From NCBI GenBank assembly GCA_002280515.1, contig NCEA01000014.1, positions 141,477-200,085 on the forward strand: a DNA stretch of 58,609 bases, in the 5' to 3' direction. The notes beneath the pieces were generated by a model, which ran no database searches, was not told the DNA's origin, and worked only from the letters and a program-made list of their open reading frames with translations. The first letter of the stretch is position 1, and every line of letters begins with the position of its first letter. The DNA comes from Rhodobacterales bacterium 32-67-9. Lineage in GTDB: Bacteria; Pseudomonadota; Alphaproteobacteria; Rhodobacterales; Rhodobacteraceae. Both the position numbers and the translations under genes were made by a program. Below are positions 24,339-31,720 of the stretch, piece by piece.

Positions 24339-25333
24339 CAGAACGACGCGGACGGGCAGGTATTGTCGGACATGTAGTCGTGCACGACGATCTCGCCCGA
24401 CTTGATCTTCTCGGCCGCCGCATCGACCGCCGCCTTCATCTCGGGCGTCACCAGCGAGGCGTTGTTGTCGTCCATCGCATAGCCGACGCCGTCATTGGCC
24501 AGTCCCATCACGTTGATGCCTGCGGTCATGTCGGCGCCTTCCTTGAACGCCTCGTAGACGGCGTTGTCGACGCGCTTCAGCATCGAGGTCAGGACCTGAC
24601 CGGGGTGCAGATAGTTCTGGTTCGAATCGACCCCGATCGAGAGGATGCCCTCGTCCGCGGCGGCCTGGAGAACGCCGATCCCGGTGCCGCCGGCGGCGGC
24701 ATAGATCACATCTGCGCCCTGGCTTTTCTGCGCCTTGGCCAGTTCCGCGCCCTTCACCGGGTCGTTCCAGGCCGACGGCGTCGTGCCGGTCATGTTCATC
24801 ACCACGGTCGCGTCCGGGTTCACCGCCTTCACGCCCTCGGCATAGCCGCAGCCGAACTTGCGGATCAGCGGAATGTCCATGCCGCCGATGAAGCCCACGG
24901 TGCCGGTCTTGGAGGCGAGCGCCGCCATCATGCCGACGAGGTAGGAGCCTTCGTGTTCATTGAAGACCACCGATTTCACGTTCGGCTGATCGACCACCAT
25001 GTCGATGATCGCGAACTTGGTATCAGGGAAGTCCGGCGCAACGGTGTTGAGCACGTCGCCGAAGGCGAAGCCGGTCATGACGACCGGGTTGGCGCCGGCT
25101 TCGGCCAGACGGCGCAGCGCCTGTTCGCGCTGGGCCTCCGACTGCATCTCCAGCTCCTTGTAGGTGCCGCCGGTTTCCGCCTTCCACTTCTCGGCGCCGT
25201 TGAAGGCGGCCTCGTTGAACGACTTGTCGAACTTGCCGCCAAGGTCGTAAATGATCGCCGGGTCGGCCAGCGCCGCGCCCGAGGTCAGCGCCAGCGTCGC
25301 GGCCGCGCCGAGGAATTTCTGCATAATGCTCAT
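24338..25333 (-). CDS. BMP family ABC substrate-binding protein (locus 2)
   Basis: A 331-aa periplasmic nucleoside/purine-binding protein of the Bmp/PnrA family. A Sec-type signal (MSIMQKFLGAAATLALTSGA, then ALA) is followed by IIYDLGGKFDKSFNEAAFNG, the classical start of this family. I start it at 25333 because GGGAG precedes it; the longer frame from 25399 reads through the promoter region. There is no lipobox cysteine, so it should be soluble in the periplasm. Unlike its locus 1 counterpart it lacks a twin-arginine motif. Confidence 0.9.
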   Translation of the reverse strand: MSIMQKFLGAAATLALTSGAALADPAIIYDLGGKFDKSFNEAAFNGAEKWKAETGGTYKELEMQSEAQREQALRRLAEAGANPVVMTGFAFGDVLNTVAPDFPDTKFAIIDMVVDQPNVKSVVFNEHEGSYLVGMMAALASKTGTVGFIGGMDIPLIRKFGCGYAEGVKAVNPDATVVMNMTGTTPSAWNDPVKGAELAKAQKSQGADVIYAAAGGTGIGVLQAAADEGILSIGVDSNQNYLHPGQVLTSMLKRVDNAVYEAFKEGADMTAGINVMGLANDGVGYAMDDNNASLVTPEMKAAVDAAAEKIKSGEIVVHDYMSDNTCPSASF

Positions 25334-25414
25334 GGAAAACTCCCGGTTGGTATTCCTGTTGATCCGCGTCCGGGGCCGTCCGTAGCGGAGGCCGGTCACG
25401 CGCGGATTCCCACG

Positions 25415-25443
25415 ATTAGCGCGAAAGCGCCGACGGCGGTCAA
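25415..25443 (-). promoter_or_regulatory. Predicted sigma-70 promoter of purine locus 2
   Basis: On the minus strand TTGACC (25438-25443) and GCTAAT (25415-25420) are 17 bp apart. Five of six bases fit the -35 consensus and four of six the -10. It lies 80-110 bp upstream of the BMP gene. The -35 overlaps one arm of a TTGAC/GTCAA inverted repeat. Confidence 0.5.
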
Positions 25444-25488
25444 TAGCTATTTGACGCTGACGGGGCGGCAGTTTGACCTTTTGGTCAA
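25439..25488. promoter_or_regulatory. Paired palindromic operator candidate of purine locus 2
   Basis: A perfect 16-bp palindrome TTGACC-TTTT-GGTCAA occupies 25473-25488. A second, looser inverted repeat GTCAA-N7-TTGAC occupies 25439-25455. Their centres are about 33 bp apart, close to three helical turns. The inner site covers the predicted -35. The geometry suggests a dimeric repressor binding two sites. No regulator gene is adjacent, so its identity is open; GntR- and TetR-type proteins use sites of this form. Confidence 0.55.
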
Positions 25489-25503
25489 CGAAATCGCCGG
25501 AAA

Positions 25504-25929
25504 TCAGCGAAGATCGCGCGCCATGACCACGGCATCGACGGCGGTGCCCTCCGGGGTCCGGTAATAGCCTCGCCGGCGCCCCGCCTCGGTGAAGCCGGCG
25601 CGGTCATAGAGCGCCCGCGCAGCGACATTGTCGGCGGCGACTTCAAGAAAGGCGCGCGCGGCGCCCTGCGACCGGGCCGCGTCGAGGAAGGCGGCGACGA
25701 GGGTCACACCGGTGCCGCGCCTGCGCCCGGCGGGGCGGACGGCGAGGGTCAGAAGCTCCGCCTCCCCGGCGATCGCGCGGCCGATGAGGAAGCCGTCGGG
25801 GGCGGTCAGCAGGAAGCTGCCCGCCTGCCCAAGCGTCGCGGCGATCTCTTCCGCCCGCCAGGGGCGCGGTACGCTGAAACTTTCGGCATGGATCGCGGCC
25901 AGTTCGGCCGGATCGGTCGGCCCCGTCAC
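25504..25929 (-). CDS. rimI: GNAT acetyltransferase, RimI (ribosomal protein S18 N-acetyltransferase) type
   Basis: A 141-aa GNAT-fold enzyme. The acetyl-CoA loop is VRPAGRRRGTG (Q/RxxGxG/A), followed by FLEVAADNVAARALYDRAGF, typical of RimI. It probably acetylates the N-terminus of ribosomal protein S18 or similar proteins. It overlaps tsaB by 4 bp, a common bacterial pairing that supports the RimI assignment over other GNATs. Confidence 0.85.
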   Translation of the reverse strand: MTGPTDPAELAAIHAESFSVPRPWRAEEIAATLGQAGSFLLTAPDGFLIGRAIAGEAELLTLAVRPAGRRRGTGVTLVAAFLDAARSQGAARAFLEVAADNVAARALYDRAGFTEAGRRRGYYRTPEGTAVDAVVMARDLR

Positions 25930-26531
25930 GGCAGAATCACCGGCGGCGCCTCGCGCATCGGCGCGGCGTCTGCGGGACGCAGGTATAGGGGCGCGGGGCG
26001 GGGCAGGGCTTCGCCAAGGCAGGTGCGCGCCACCCGCGCGATCCGCGTCGCCAATTCGGCGCCCGAGAGGTCCGAGAGCCAGAGGGCCGGCGCGTCGAGC
26101 CTGTCGATCTCGGCCGCCGGGCGCAGTTCGGGCGCGGCGGCGCCGTCGCCAAGCCGTTGCAGGTAGACCATGGCGCGCGGCGCCTCGATGGCGACCCAGA
26201 CCGGCGTCCCGCCTTCGCCGCAGGCGCGGGCTTCAAAGCCCGTGACGCCGACGGCGGGGATGTCGAGTGCAAGCGCGAGGCCGCGCGCGGCGGCGACGGA
26301 GATGCGGATGCCGGTGAAGTTTCCCGGCCCGGTGCCAACCCCGATCGCATCGAGATCGCCCCAGCCCTTGCCGGCCCCCGCGAGGAGTTCTTCGAGGAGC
26401 GGCATCAGCCGTTCGGCCTGCCCGCGACCCATGTCCTCGGATCGGGCGGCAAGGACGTCGTCGCCCGACAGCAAAGCGGCCGCGCAATGCGCGGCCGACG
26501 TGTCGAAGGCCAGGATCAGCGGGCCGGCCAT
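25926..26531 (-). CDS. tsaB: tRNA threonylcarbamoyladenosine biosynthesis protein TsaB
   Basis: A 201-aa ASKHA-fold protein. It begins ILAFDTSAAHCAAALL and has GVGTGPGNFTGIRISVAAARGLA, the diagnostic block of TsaB. It forms a complex with TsaD and TsaE to make t6A37 in ANN-decoding tRNAs; it is an inactive scaffold paralogue of TsaD. It sits between the NifU-type gene and rimI, all minus strand with almost no spacing. Confidence 0.92.
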   Translation of the reverse strand: MAGPLILAFDTSAAHCAAALLSGDDVLAARSEDMGRGQAERLMPLLEELLAGAGKGWGDLDAIGVGTGPGNFTGIRISVAAARGLALALDIPAVGVTGFEARACGEGGTPVWVAIEAPRAMVYLQRLGDGAAAPELRPAAEIDRLDAPALWLSDLSGAELATRIARVARTCLGEALPRPAPLYLRPADAAPMREAPPVILP

Positions 26532-26534
26532 GCG

Positions 26535-27095
26535 TCAGGCCGCGACCGGCCGCACCTCGACCACTTCGGGGATGTAGTGACGCAGCAGGTTCTCGATCCC
26601 CATCTTGAGGGTGAGGGTCGAGGACGGGCAGCCGGCGCAGGCGCCCTGCATGTGCAGGTAGACCACGCCCCGGTCGAAGCCGTGGAAGGTGATGTCGCCG
26701 CCATCCTGCGCGACCGCCGGGCGCACCCGGGTATCGAGCAGTTCCTTGATCTGCTTGACGATCTCGCCATCCGGCCCGTCATGCGCGGCATGGGCGCTTT
26801 CGGCGCGCTCGCCCTCGATGACCGGCTGGCCGGACTGGAAATGCTCCATGATCGCGCCGAGGATCGCCGGCTTGATATGGTCCCAGAGCGTTGCCTCGGC
26901 CTTGGTCACGGTGACGAAGTCGTTGCCGAGGAACACGCCGGTGACGCCCTCGACCGCGAAGATGCGCCGCGCGAGCGGCGATTTGGCGGCGGTGTCGGCA
27001 GCCGGGAAGTCCGCCGTGCCGGTATCGAGCACCGCGAGACCGGGCAGGAACTTGAGCGTCGCCGGGTTTGGCGTGGATTCGGTCTGGATGAACAT
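26535..27095 (-). CDS. NifU-family Fe-S cluster scaffold/carrier protein (Nfu type)
   Basis: A 186-aa protein with an N-terminal Nfu_N domain (MFIQTESTPNPATLKFLPG, roughly 1-90) and a C-terminal NifU domain (about 105-180) with the cluster-binding CxxC as CAGC in GACAGCPSSTLTL. It carries or assembles a 4Fe-4S cluster for transfer to apo-enzymes in the cytosol. I chose 27095 as start because the family begins exactly at MFIQTExTPNP. It is three bases upstream of tsaB. Confidence 0.92.
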   Translation of the reverse strand: MFIQTESTPNPATLKFLPGLAVLDTGTADFPAADTAAKSPLARRIFAVEGVTGVFLGNDFVTVTKAEATLWDHIKPAILGAIMEHFQSGQPVIEGERAESAHAAHDGPDGEIVKQIKELLDTRVRPAVAQDGGDITFHGFDRGVVYLHMQGACAGCPSSTLTLKMGIENLLRHYIPEVVEVRPVAA

Positions 27096-27258
27096 GGGCG
27101 TGCCTCCGTTGCCGGTCAGATATGCGCCCGCCACAAGGGGGAGTCAAGGTTTGGAACAATTCTAAATTGAGCGGCCGAACCTCCCAATCCGCCGCGCAAT
27201 TCCTCGCCGTGACACGCGTTCCGGTGCCGGCTGACGGTGCGAGGGGCCGCCCCCGCCT

Positions 27259-27471
27259 TCAGCCGGAACAACTGACCTCGTAGGCGGTGCTGCCGGGCGT
27301 GTTGTTGATCAGCCAGCAATGCCGAAAGCCGTTGTCGTCGACACAGACGGCCCACGACGTGCCGTTTCCCTGGTCGAGCCAGTCGCTGCAACTCTGCGCC
27401 GCCACGCTCGCGCCGGCGGTCAGTTGGGCCGTGGCGAACAGCGCCGCGCCGAGCAATGTCTTGGGGTTCAT
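27259..27471 (-). CDS. Small secreted cysteine-rich protein
   Basis: A 70-aa precursor with a Sec signal (MNPKTLLGAALFATAQLTAG, cleaved near VAAQS) and a mature part of about 43 residues with four cysteines (CSDW, AVCVDD, HCWLI, SCSG). Two disulfides are likely in the periplasm. No family recognised. The start at 27471 has cleaner signal-peptide architecture than the ATG at 27480. It stands alone between two short gaps. Confidence 0.65.
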   Translation of the reverse strand: MNPKTLLGAALFATAQLTAGASVAAQSCSDWLDQGNGTSWAVCVDDNGFRHCWLINNTPGSTAYEVSCSG

Positions 27472-27642
27472 CCGATACACCTTCCTTGGTTAGGGGTGGT
27501 CCAGTGTCCGCGCGGATTACGGCGGATCTATGAAGGTGCGCGCGCCGCCGCATCCCCGGCTGCTGCAGGCGTGCCCGGGCACCTCCGGCGTGGCTTGCCC
27601 TTTCAGCGCGGCCCGCCTAAGCCTTGCGGCCGGAGGCCCGCG

Positions 27643-28479
27643 ATGTCGCTCACCGTCTTCTTCTCCGTCCTCGCGGCCGCGCTTTTGCACGCGACTTGGA
27701 ATGCGCTGGTGCGGGTCGGGGCGAGCCGGGTGGGAACCATGATGGTCCTTTCCGGGGTGCAGGGGCTGATCGGCCTTGCCGTTGCGGCGACGCAGCCGGT
27801 TCCGGCGATGGCGGTCTGGCCCTGGCTTCTCGCCTCCGGGGCGATCCATTCGGCCTACAAGATCTTCCTGACCTTCGCCTACGAGCACGGCGACCTCAGC
27901 CGGGTCTATCCGCTCGCGCGCGGCACCGCGCCGATGATCACGCTTCTCGTCGGCGCGCTCTGGCTCGGGGACGTGGTTGCCGCGACCGAGGCGGCGGGCA
28001 TCCTCGTCCTCGGGATCGGCATCCTGCTTTTGGCGCGCGGCGTCTGGACCAGTGGCGAGTCGCGCCGGATGCTGCCCTTCGCCTTCGGTTCGGCCTGCGC
28101 GACGGCGGGCTACACGCTCGTTGACGGGCTTGGCGCCCGGATTGCGGGGAATGCGACGCTGTTCGTCGGCTGGCTTTTCGTGATCGACGGGCTGATCTTC
28201 GCCGCCGCGGTGCTGGCGCTTCGCGGTCGCGCCGCGCTGCCGAAGGGTGGTCGCGTCTGGATGACCGGCAGCCTCGCGGCGGCGGCCTCCTACGGCTCCT
28301 ACGCGGTCGCGGTCTGGGCGATGACGCTCGCCCCGATCGCACTTGTCGCGGCGCTGCGCGAAACCTCGATCCTCTTCGCGGTGCTGATCGGCTGGTTCCT
28401 GTTCCGCGAACCGATGACTCCGGCGAAGGCGGTTTCGGTCGGTCTGATCGCGGCGGGGGTGATCCTCACCCGGATCTGA
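27643..28479 (+). CDS. EamA/DMT family transporter
   Basis: A 278-aa drug/metabolite transporter with about ten transmembrane helices and two EamA repeats. It begins FSVLAAALLHATWNALVRVG; the first repeat ends near GILVLGIGILLLARG, and the second has LAPIALVAALRETSILFAVL and LFREPMTPAKAVSVGLI. The start follows CGGAGG. Such permeases export amino acids or other small metabolites; the substrate cannot be read. It converges on pcs with three bases between the stops. Confidence 0.85.
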   Translation: MSLTVFFSVLAAALLHATWNALVRVGASRVGTMMVLSGVQGLIGLAVAATQPVPAMAVWPWLLASGAIHSAYKIFLTFAYEHGDLSRVYPLARGTAPMITLLVGALWLGDVVAATEAAGILVLGIGILLLARGVWTSGESRRMLPFAFGSACATAGYTLVDGLGARIAGNATLFVGWLFVIDGLIFAAAVLALRGRAALPKGGRVWMTGSLAAAASYGSYAVAVWAMTLAPIALVAALRETSILFAVLIGWFLFREPMTPAKAVSVGLIAAGVILTRI

Positions 28480-28482
28480 CGC

Positions 28483-29175
28483 TCAGCGCCGCGCCGGGAA
28501 CAACTGTTGCGCGACGCCGGCGAGGAGGAGGTAGAGCGATGTTCCCGCCAACCCCCAATGCGCCAATTCGCCTTCGGCGAAATCGACCCAGGCGGCGCGG
28601 CCGGCGAACGCGATCCAGGCCAGCGCCACCGGCAGCGTGATCCAGCGCCAGCGCTCGGTGCGGACCGGATGGACGAACTTGAGGTTGGTGAACATCGACA
28701 CGGCCAGCGCCACGATGATCGCCAGCATCAGATAGAAGTTCGGTTCGAGCGCGAAGAGGACGAGCACGACCATGTTCCAGCAGGCCGGGAAGCCGGCAAA
28801 GGAATTGTCGGTCGTCTTCATCCGGGTGTCGGCGAAATAGACCACGCTCGCATAGGTGATGACGATGATCGCGCACCAGCCGGTCCAGCCTGGCAAGAGG
28901 CCCGATTGGAAAAGCGCGAAGGCCGGGATGAAGACGTAAGTGAGGTAGTCGATGATGAGATCGAGAAGCACCCCGTCATAGGTCGGCCAGTTGGTCTTGA
29001 CGTGGTAGTGCCGCGCCAGCGGCCCGTCGATGCCGTCGACAATGAGCGCCACCACCAGCCAGAGGAACATCAGGCTCCATTTCTCCTCGACCGCGGCAAG
29101 CATGGCCAGCATCGACAGGACCGCGCCGGTCGCGGTGAAGAGGTGAACGGCGAGGGCCTTCAGTTGCGGGGTCAT
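28483..29175 (-). CDS. pcs: Phosphatidylcholine synthase
   Basis: A 230-aa integral membrane CDP-alcohol phosphotransferase that condenses CDP-diacylglycerol with choline to give phosphatidylcholine. The motif DGPLAR starts at residue 50 and continues, after 12 residues instead of the usual 8, to G-x3-D-x3-D in GVLLDLIID. That longer spacing is characteristic of bacterial Pcs. There are about eight hydrophobic helices. Implies a membrane containing phosphatidylcholine made from exogenous choline. Confidence 0.93.
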   Translation of the reverse strand: MTPQLKALAVHLFTATGAVLSMLAMLAAVEEKWSLMFLWLVVALIVDGIDGPLARHYHVKTNWPTYDGVLLDLIIDYLTYVFIPAFALFQSGLLPGWTGWCAIIVITYASVVYFADTRMKTTDNSFAGFPACWNMVVLVLFALEPNFYLMLAIIVALAVSMFTNLKFVHPVRTERWRWITLPVALAWIAFAGRAAWVDFAEGELAHWGLAGTSLYLLLAGVAQQLFPARR

Positions 29176-29198
29176 CGGATCACTGGTTCCTCGGATTC

Positions 29199-30128
29199 TC
29201 AGGCACGCGGATGTGCCTTGTCGTAGACTTCCATCAGGCGCGACGTGTCAACCGCCGTATAGGCCTGCGTCGTCGAAAGCGAGGCATGGCCAAGCAGTTC
29301 CTGGATGGCGCGGAGATCGCCGCCGGCGGTCAAGAGGTGGGTCGCGAAGCTGTGGCGCAGCGCATGCGGCGTCGCCGAGGCGGGCAGGCCGAGGCCATGC
29401 CGCGCCTGTTCCATCGCCTTGGCGATGAGTCGGGGGTTCAGCGGCCCGCCCCTGGTGCCACGGAAGAGCGCCTCTGCGGGCTCGTCGCCGACCGGGAAGG
29501 GGCAGAGCCGGACATAGGCGGCGATGGCGGCGCGGGCGGCGGGCAGCACCGGCACGATGCGTTCCTTGTCGCCCTTGCCGCGGATGCGCAGCGCCTGCGG
29601 CAGCGGGCTGTCGGCGCCGGTAAGGCCGAGCGCTTCCGAGATCCGCAGGCCGCAGCCGTAAAGCAGCGTCACCACGGCGGCGTCGCGCGCGGCGACCCAA
29701 TCCTCGCGCGGCGTGCTGCCCATGCGGTCGATGACATTGCGCGCGCCCTCTTCGGTCAGGGGGCGCGGCAGCTTGCGCTGGAACTTCGGACTGCGCGCGG
29801 CGAGGATCGCGGTCGGATCGAAGCCGTCGCGCGCGGCCAGCCAGCGGGTGAAGCTTTTGACAGCCGACAGCGACCGCGCGAGCGAGCGGGCAGAGGTGCC
29901 CCGCCCGCGCTCATGCGCCATCCAGGCGCGCATGTCGCCTTGCGTGATCGTGGCGAGGCGCTTCGGCGCGATGCCTTCGCCGTGGTGCCGGGCAAGGAAG
30001 GCGAGAAAACCGCTCACATCGGTCCGGTACGCCTTCACGGTGTTCTCAGCCGCGCCGTCCAGCGCGACGAGGTGGTCGAGCCAGGTCGAGAGCGAGCCGC
30101 GAAGCGCCGGGGTGAGGGCGAGGCTCAT
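29199..30128 (-). CDS. xerC: Tyrosine recombinase XerC
   Basis: A 309-aa site-specific recombinase that resolves chromosome dimers at dif together with XerD. The N-terminal SAM-like DNA-binding domain (about 10-100) is followed by the catalytic domain with Arg in YGCGLRISEALGL, Lys in GKGDKERIVPV, HALRHSFATHLL, LLGHASLSTTQAYT and the nucleophilic Tyr. It follows the DUF484 gene, a typical bacterial neighbour of xerC, which favours XerC over XerD or a phage integrase. Confidence 0.93.
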   Translation of the reverse strand: MSLALTPALRGSLSTWLDHLVALDGAAENTVKAYRTDVSGFLAFLARHHGEGIAPKRLATITQGDMRAWMAHERGRGTSARSLARSLSAVKSFTRWLAARDGFDPTAILAARSPKFQRKLPRPLTEEGARNVIDRMGSTPREDWVAARDAAVVTLLYGCGLRISEALGLTGADSPLPQALRIRGKGDKERIVPVLPAARAAIAAYVRLCPFPVGDEPAEALFRGTRGGPLNPRLIAKAMEQARHGLGLPASATPHALRHSFATHLLTAGGDLRAIQELLGHASLSTTQAYTAVDTSRLMEVYDKAHPRA

Positions 30129-30137
30129 CGCCCCGGC

Positions 30138-30845
30138 TCAGGCCAGCCAGCGCCGCATCGCGCGTTCGAAGACGCCGCCGAAGAACGTCAGAAGGTCGGT
30201 GCCCTGATTGGCGCGGAACTGGTGAGGGTCTTCGGCGCCGAGCGCCAGCATCCCCGGCAGGCGGCCCTGGCCGAGGTCGAGCCGCAGCGCCGCCTCGGAC
30301 CGGATCCAGGCGCCGGAGCGGCCATAGATGGTTTCGGATTCCGGCATGGTCTGGCGCAGGACGACCGTCCGCGCCGGGCCCGAGCGGCCGCCGGCCATAT
30401 AGCTTTCGACGAAGCCCGGCTCCGCGACGCAAAGCACGTCGCCAAGCCGGCCAAGTGCCGGATCGTGGTCGGACTGCACCGTCTCCAGCACCAGCCGGAC
30501 ACAGTCGACGCGCAGGATCTGCGCCACCTCGCCGCCGATATTCTTCAGGAACCCCTCGAACTCGGTCGGATCGAGCATTTGCAGAATCGCCCGGTGCACC
30601 TGGTTGGTGCCGGCGAGATTCTCGTAAGCCGCCGCGATGACCGAGCGGTGGGTATCCTCCAGCCGGTCGAGCCGCGCCTCGAGCCGTTCCATGGCGATGC
30701 CGCGCAGGTCGACGATATTGGCGCCCATCGCGCGTTCATTGGCGGCGATCAGCGCCTTCATCAGGTCGCGGTCTTCCAGGATGACCTCGGGTTCGGCGAT
30801 CAGCCGGTCCCTGACTTCCGCCGCAATATTCGCCGTTTCGGCCAT
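30138..30845 (-). CDS. DUF484 family protein
   Basis: A 235-aa cytosolic protein. A helical N-terminus (RDRLIAEPEVILEDRDLMKAL, then a coiled-coil-like ANERAMGANIVDLRGIAMER) leads into a GAF-like C-terminal domain (about 90-230). This is the DUF484 family, routinely found directly upstream of xerC as here. Function unknown; the GAF-like part suggests ligand sensing. Confidence 0.88.
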   Translation of the reverse strand: MAETANIAAEVRDRLIAEPEVILEDRDLMKALIAANERAMGANIVDLRGIAMERLEARLDRLEDTHRSVIAAAYENLAGTNQVHRAILQMLDPTEFEGFLKNIGGEVAQILRVDCVRLVLETVQSDHDPALGRLGDVLCVAEPGFVESYMAGGRSGPARTVVLRQTMPESETIYGRSGAWIRSEAALRLDLGQGRLPGMLALGAEDPHQFRANQGTDLLTFFGGVFERAMRRWLA

Positions 30846-30979
30846 CTCTGCCCTCGTCCCGTGTCTTGAATTTCCGACGACTCTAGCAGCCCGTCAAAAC
30901 GATTTCTGCAATTTTTTCCGTCGCGCGGCTGTTCGGTGCGCAACCGTTGCAACGAGGACTCCCGAAGCGGTGCCGGCGG

Positions 30980-31633
30980 TCAGAGAATCTTCTGTCCGGT
31001 CTGGGCCCAGTCCTTCAGAAACTGCTCCAGCCCCTTGTCGGTCAACACGTGGTTCGCCATCGCCTTGATCACGGCGGGCGGCGCGGTGATCACGTCGGCG
31101 CCGATCTTGGCGCAGTCGATGATATGGTTCACCGAGCGGATCGAGGCGGCGAGGATCTCGGTCTGGAAGTTATAGTTGTCATAGATCGTGCGGATGTCGT
31201 GGATCAGGTCGACGCCGTCCAAGTGGATGTCGTCAAGCCGGCCGATGAAGGGGGAAATGAACGAGGCCCCGGCCTTGGCGGCGAGAATCGCCTGCGCGGC
31301 CGAGAAGCAGAGTGTCACGTTGACCTTGTGGCCTTCGGATGCGAAAGCCTTGCAGGCGGTGAGCCCGTCCCAGGTCAGCGGCACCTTGATCGCGATATTG
31401 GGCGCGATCTTGGCAAGCTTCAGGCCTTCGGCGATCATCGCCTTGGCCTCGGTGGCCACCACTTCGGCAGAGACGGGACCCGAGACCATGTCGCAGATTT
31501 CCTTGGTCACTTCGAGAATGTCGCGCCCCGATTTCAGGATCAGCGAGGGGTTAGTGGTGACCCCGTCGACCATGCCGAGGTCGTTGAGTTCGCGGATGGC
31601 TGCGGTATCGGCGGTATCGACGAAGAATTTCAT
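30980..31633 (-). CDS. Transaldolase / fructose-6-phosphate aldolase-like (TalC/MipB subfamily)
   Basis: A 217-aa class I aldolase of the short transaldolase subfamily. It begins [24 protein letters not shown], the Schiff-base Lys83 in [11 protein letters not shown], and [12 protein letters not shown] are all present. It acts in the pentose-phosphate pathway (transaldolase) or cleaves fructose-6-phosphate; the sequence alone does not separate the two. I start at 31633; the earlier frame start adds 28 atypical residues. It is divergent from priA. Confidence 0.92.
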   Translation of the reverse strand: MKFFVDTADTAAIRELNDLGMVDGVTTNPSLILKSGRDILEVTKEICDMVSGPVSAEVVATEAKAMIAEGLKLAKIAPNIAIKVPLTWDGLTACKAFASEGHKVNVTLCFSAAQAILAAKAGASFISPFIGRLDDIHLDGVDLIHDIRTIYDNYNFQTEILAASIRSVNHIIDCAKIGADVITAPPAVIKAMANHVLTDKGLEQFLKDWAQTGQKIL

Positions 31634-31720
31634 GGCTGCGGTCCTGTCGCTGGCAAGGTCTGTTGGCCGGGCTTTTAGCGCAATCGTCGCGCCGCCGGAA
31701 CCCGCGAAAGGCGGCATCGC

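Noticed and set aside
29199-30128. Tyrosine recombinase as a sign of an integrated element
   Set aside because: It lies next to DUF484 as housekeeping xerC does, with no att repeats, phage genes or tRNA nearby.
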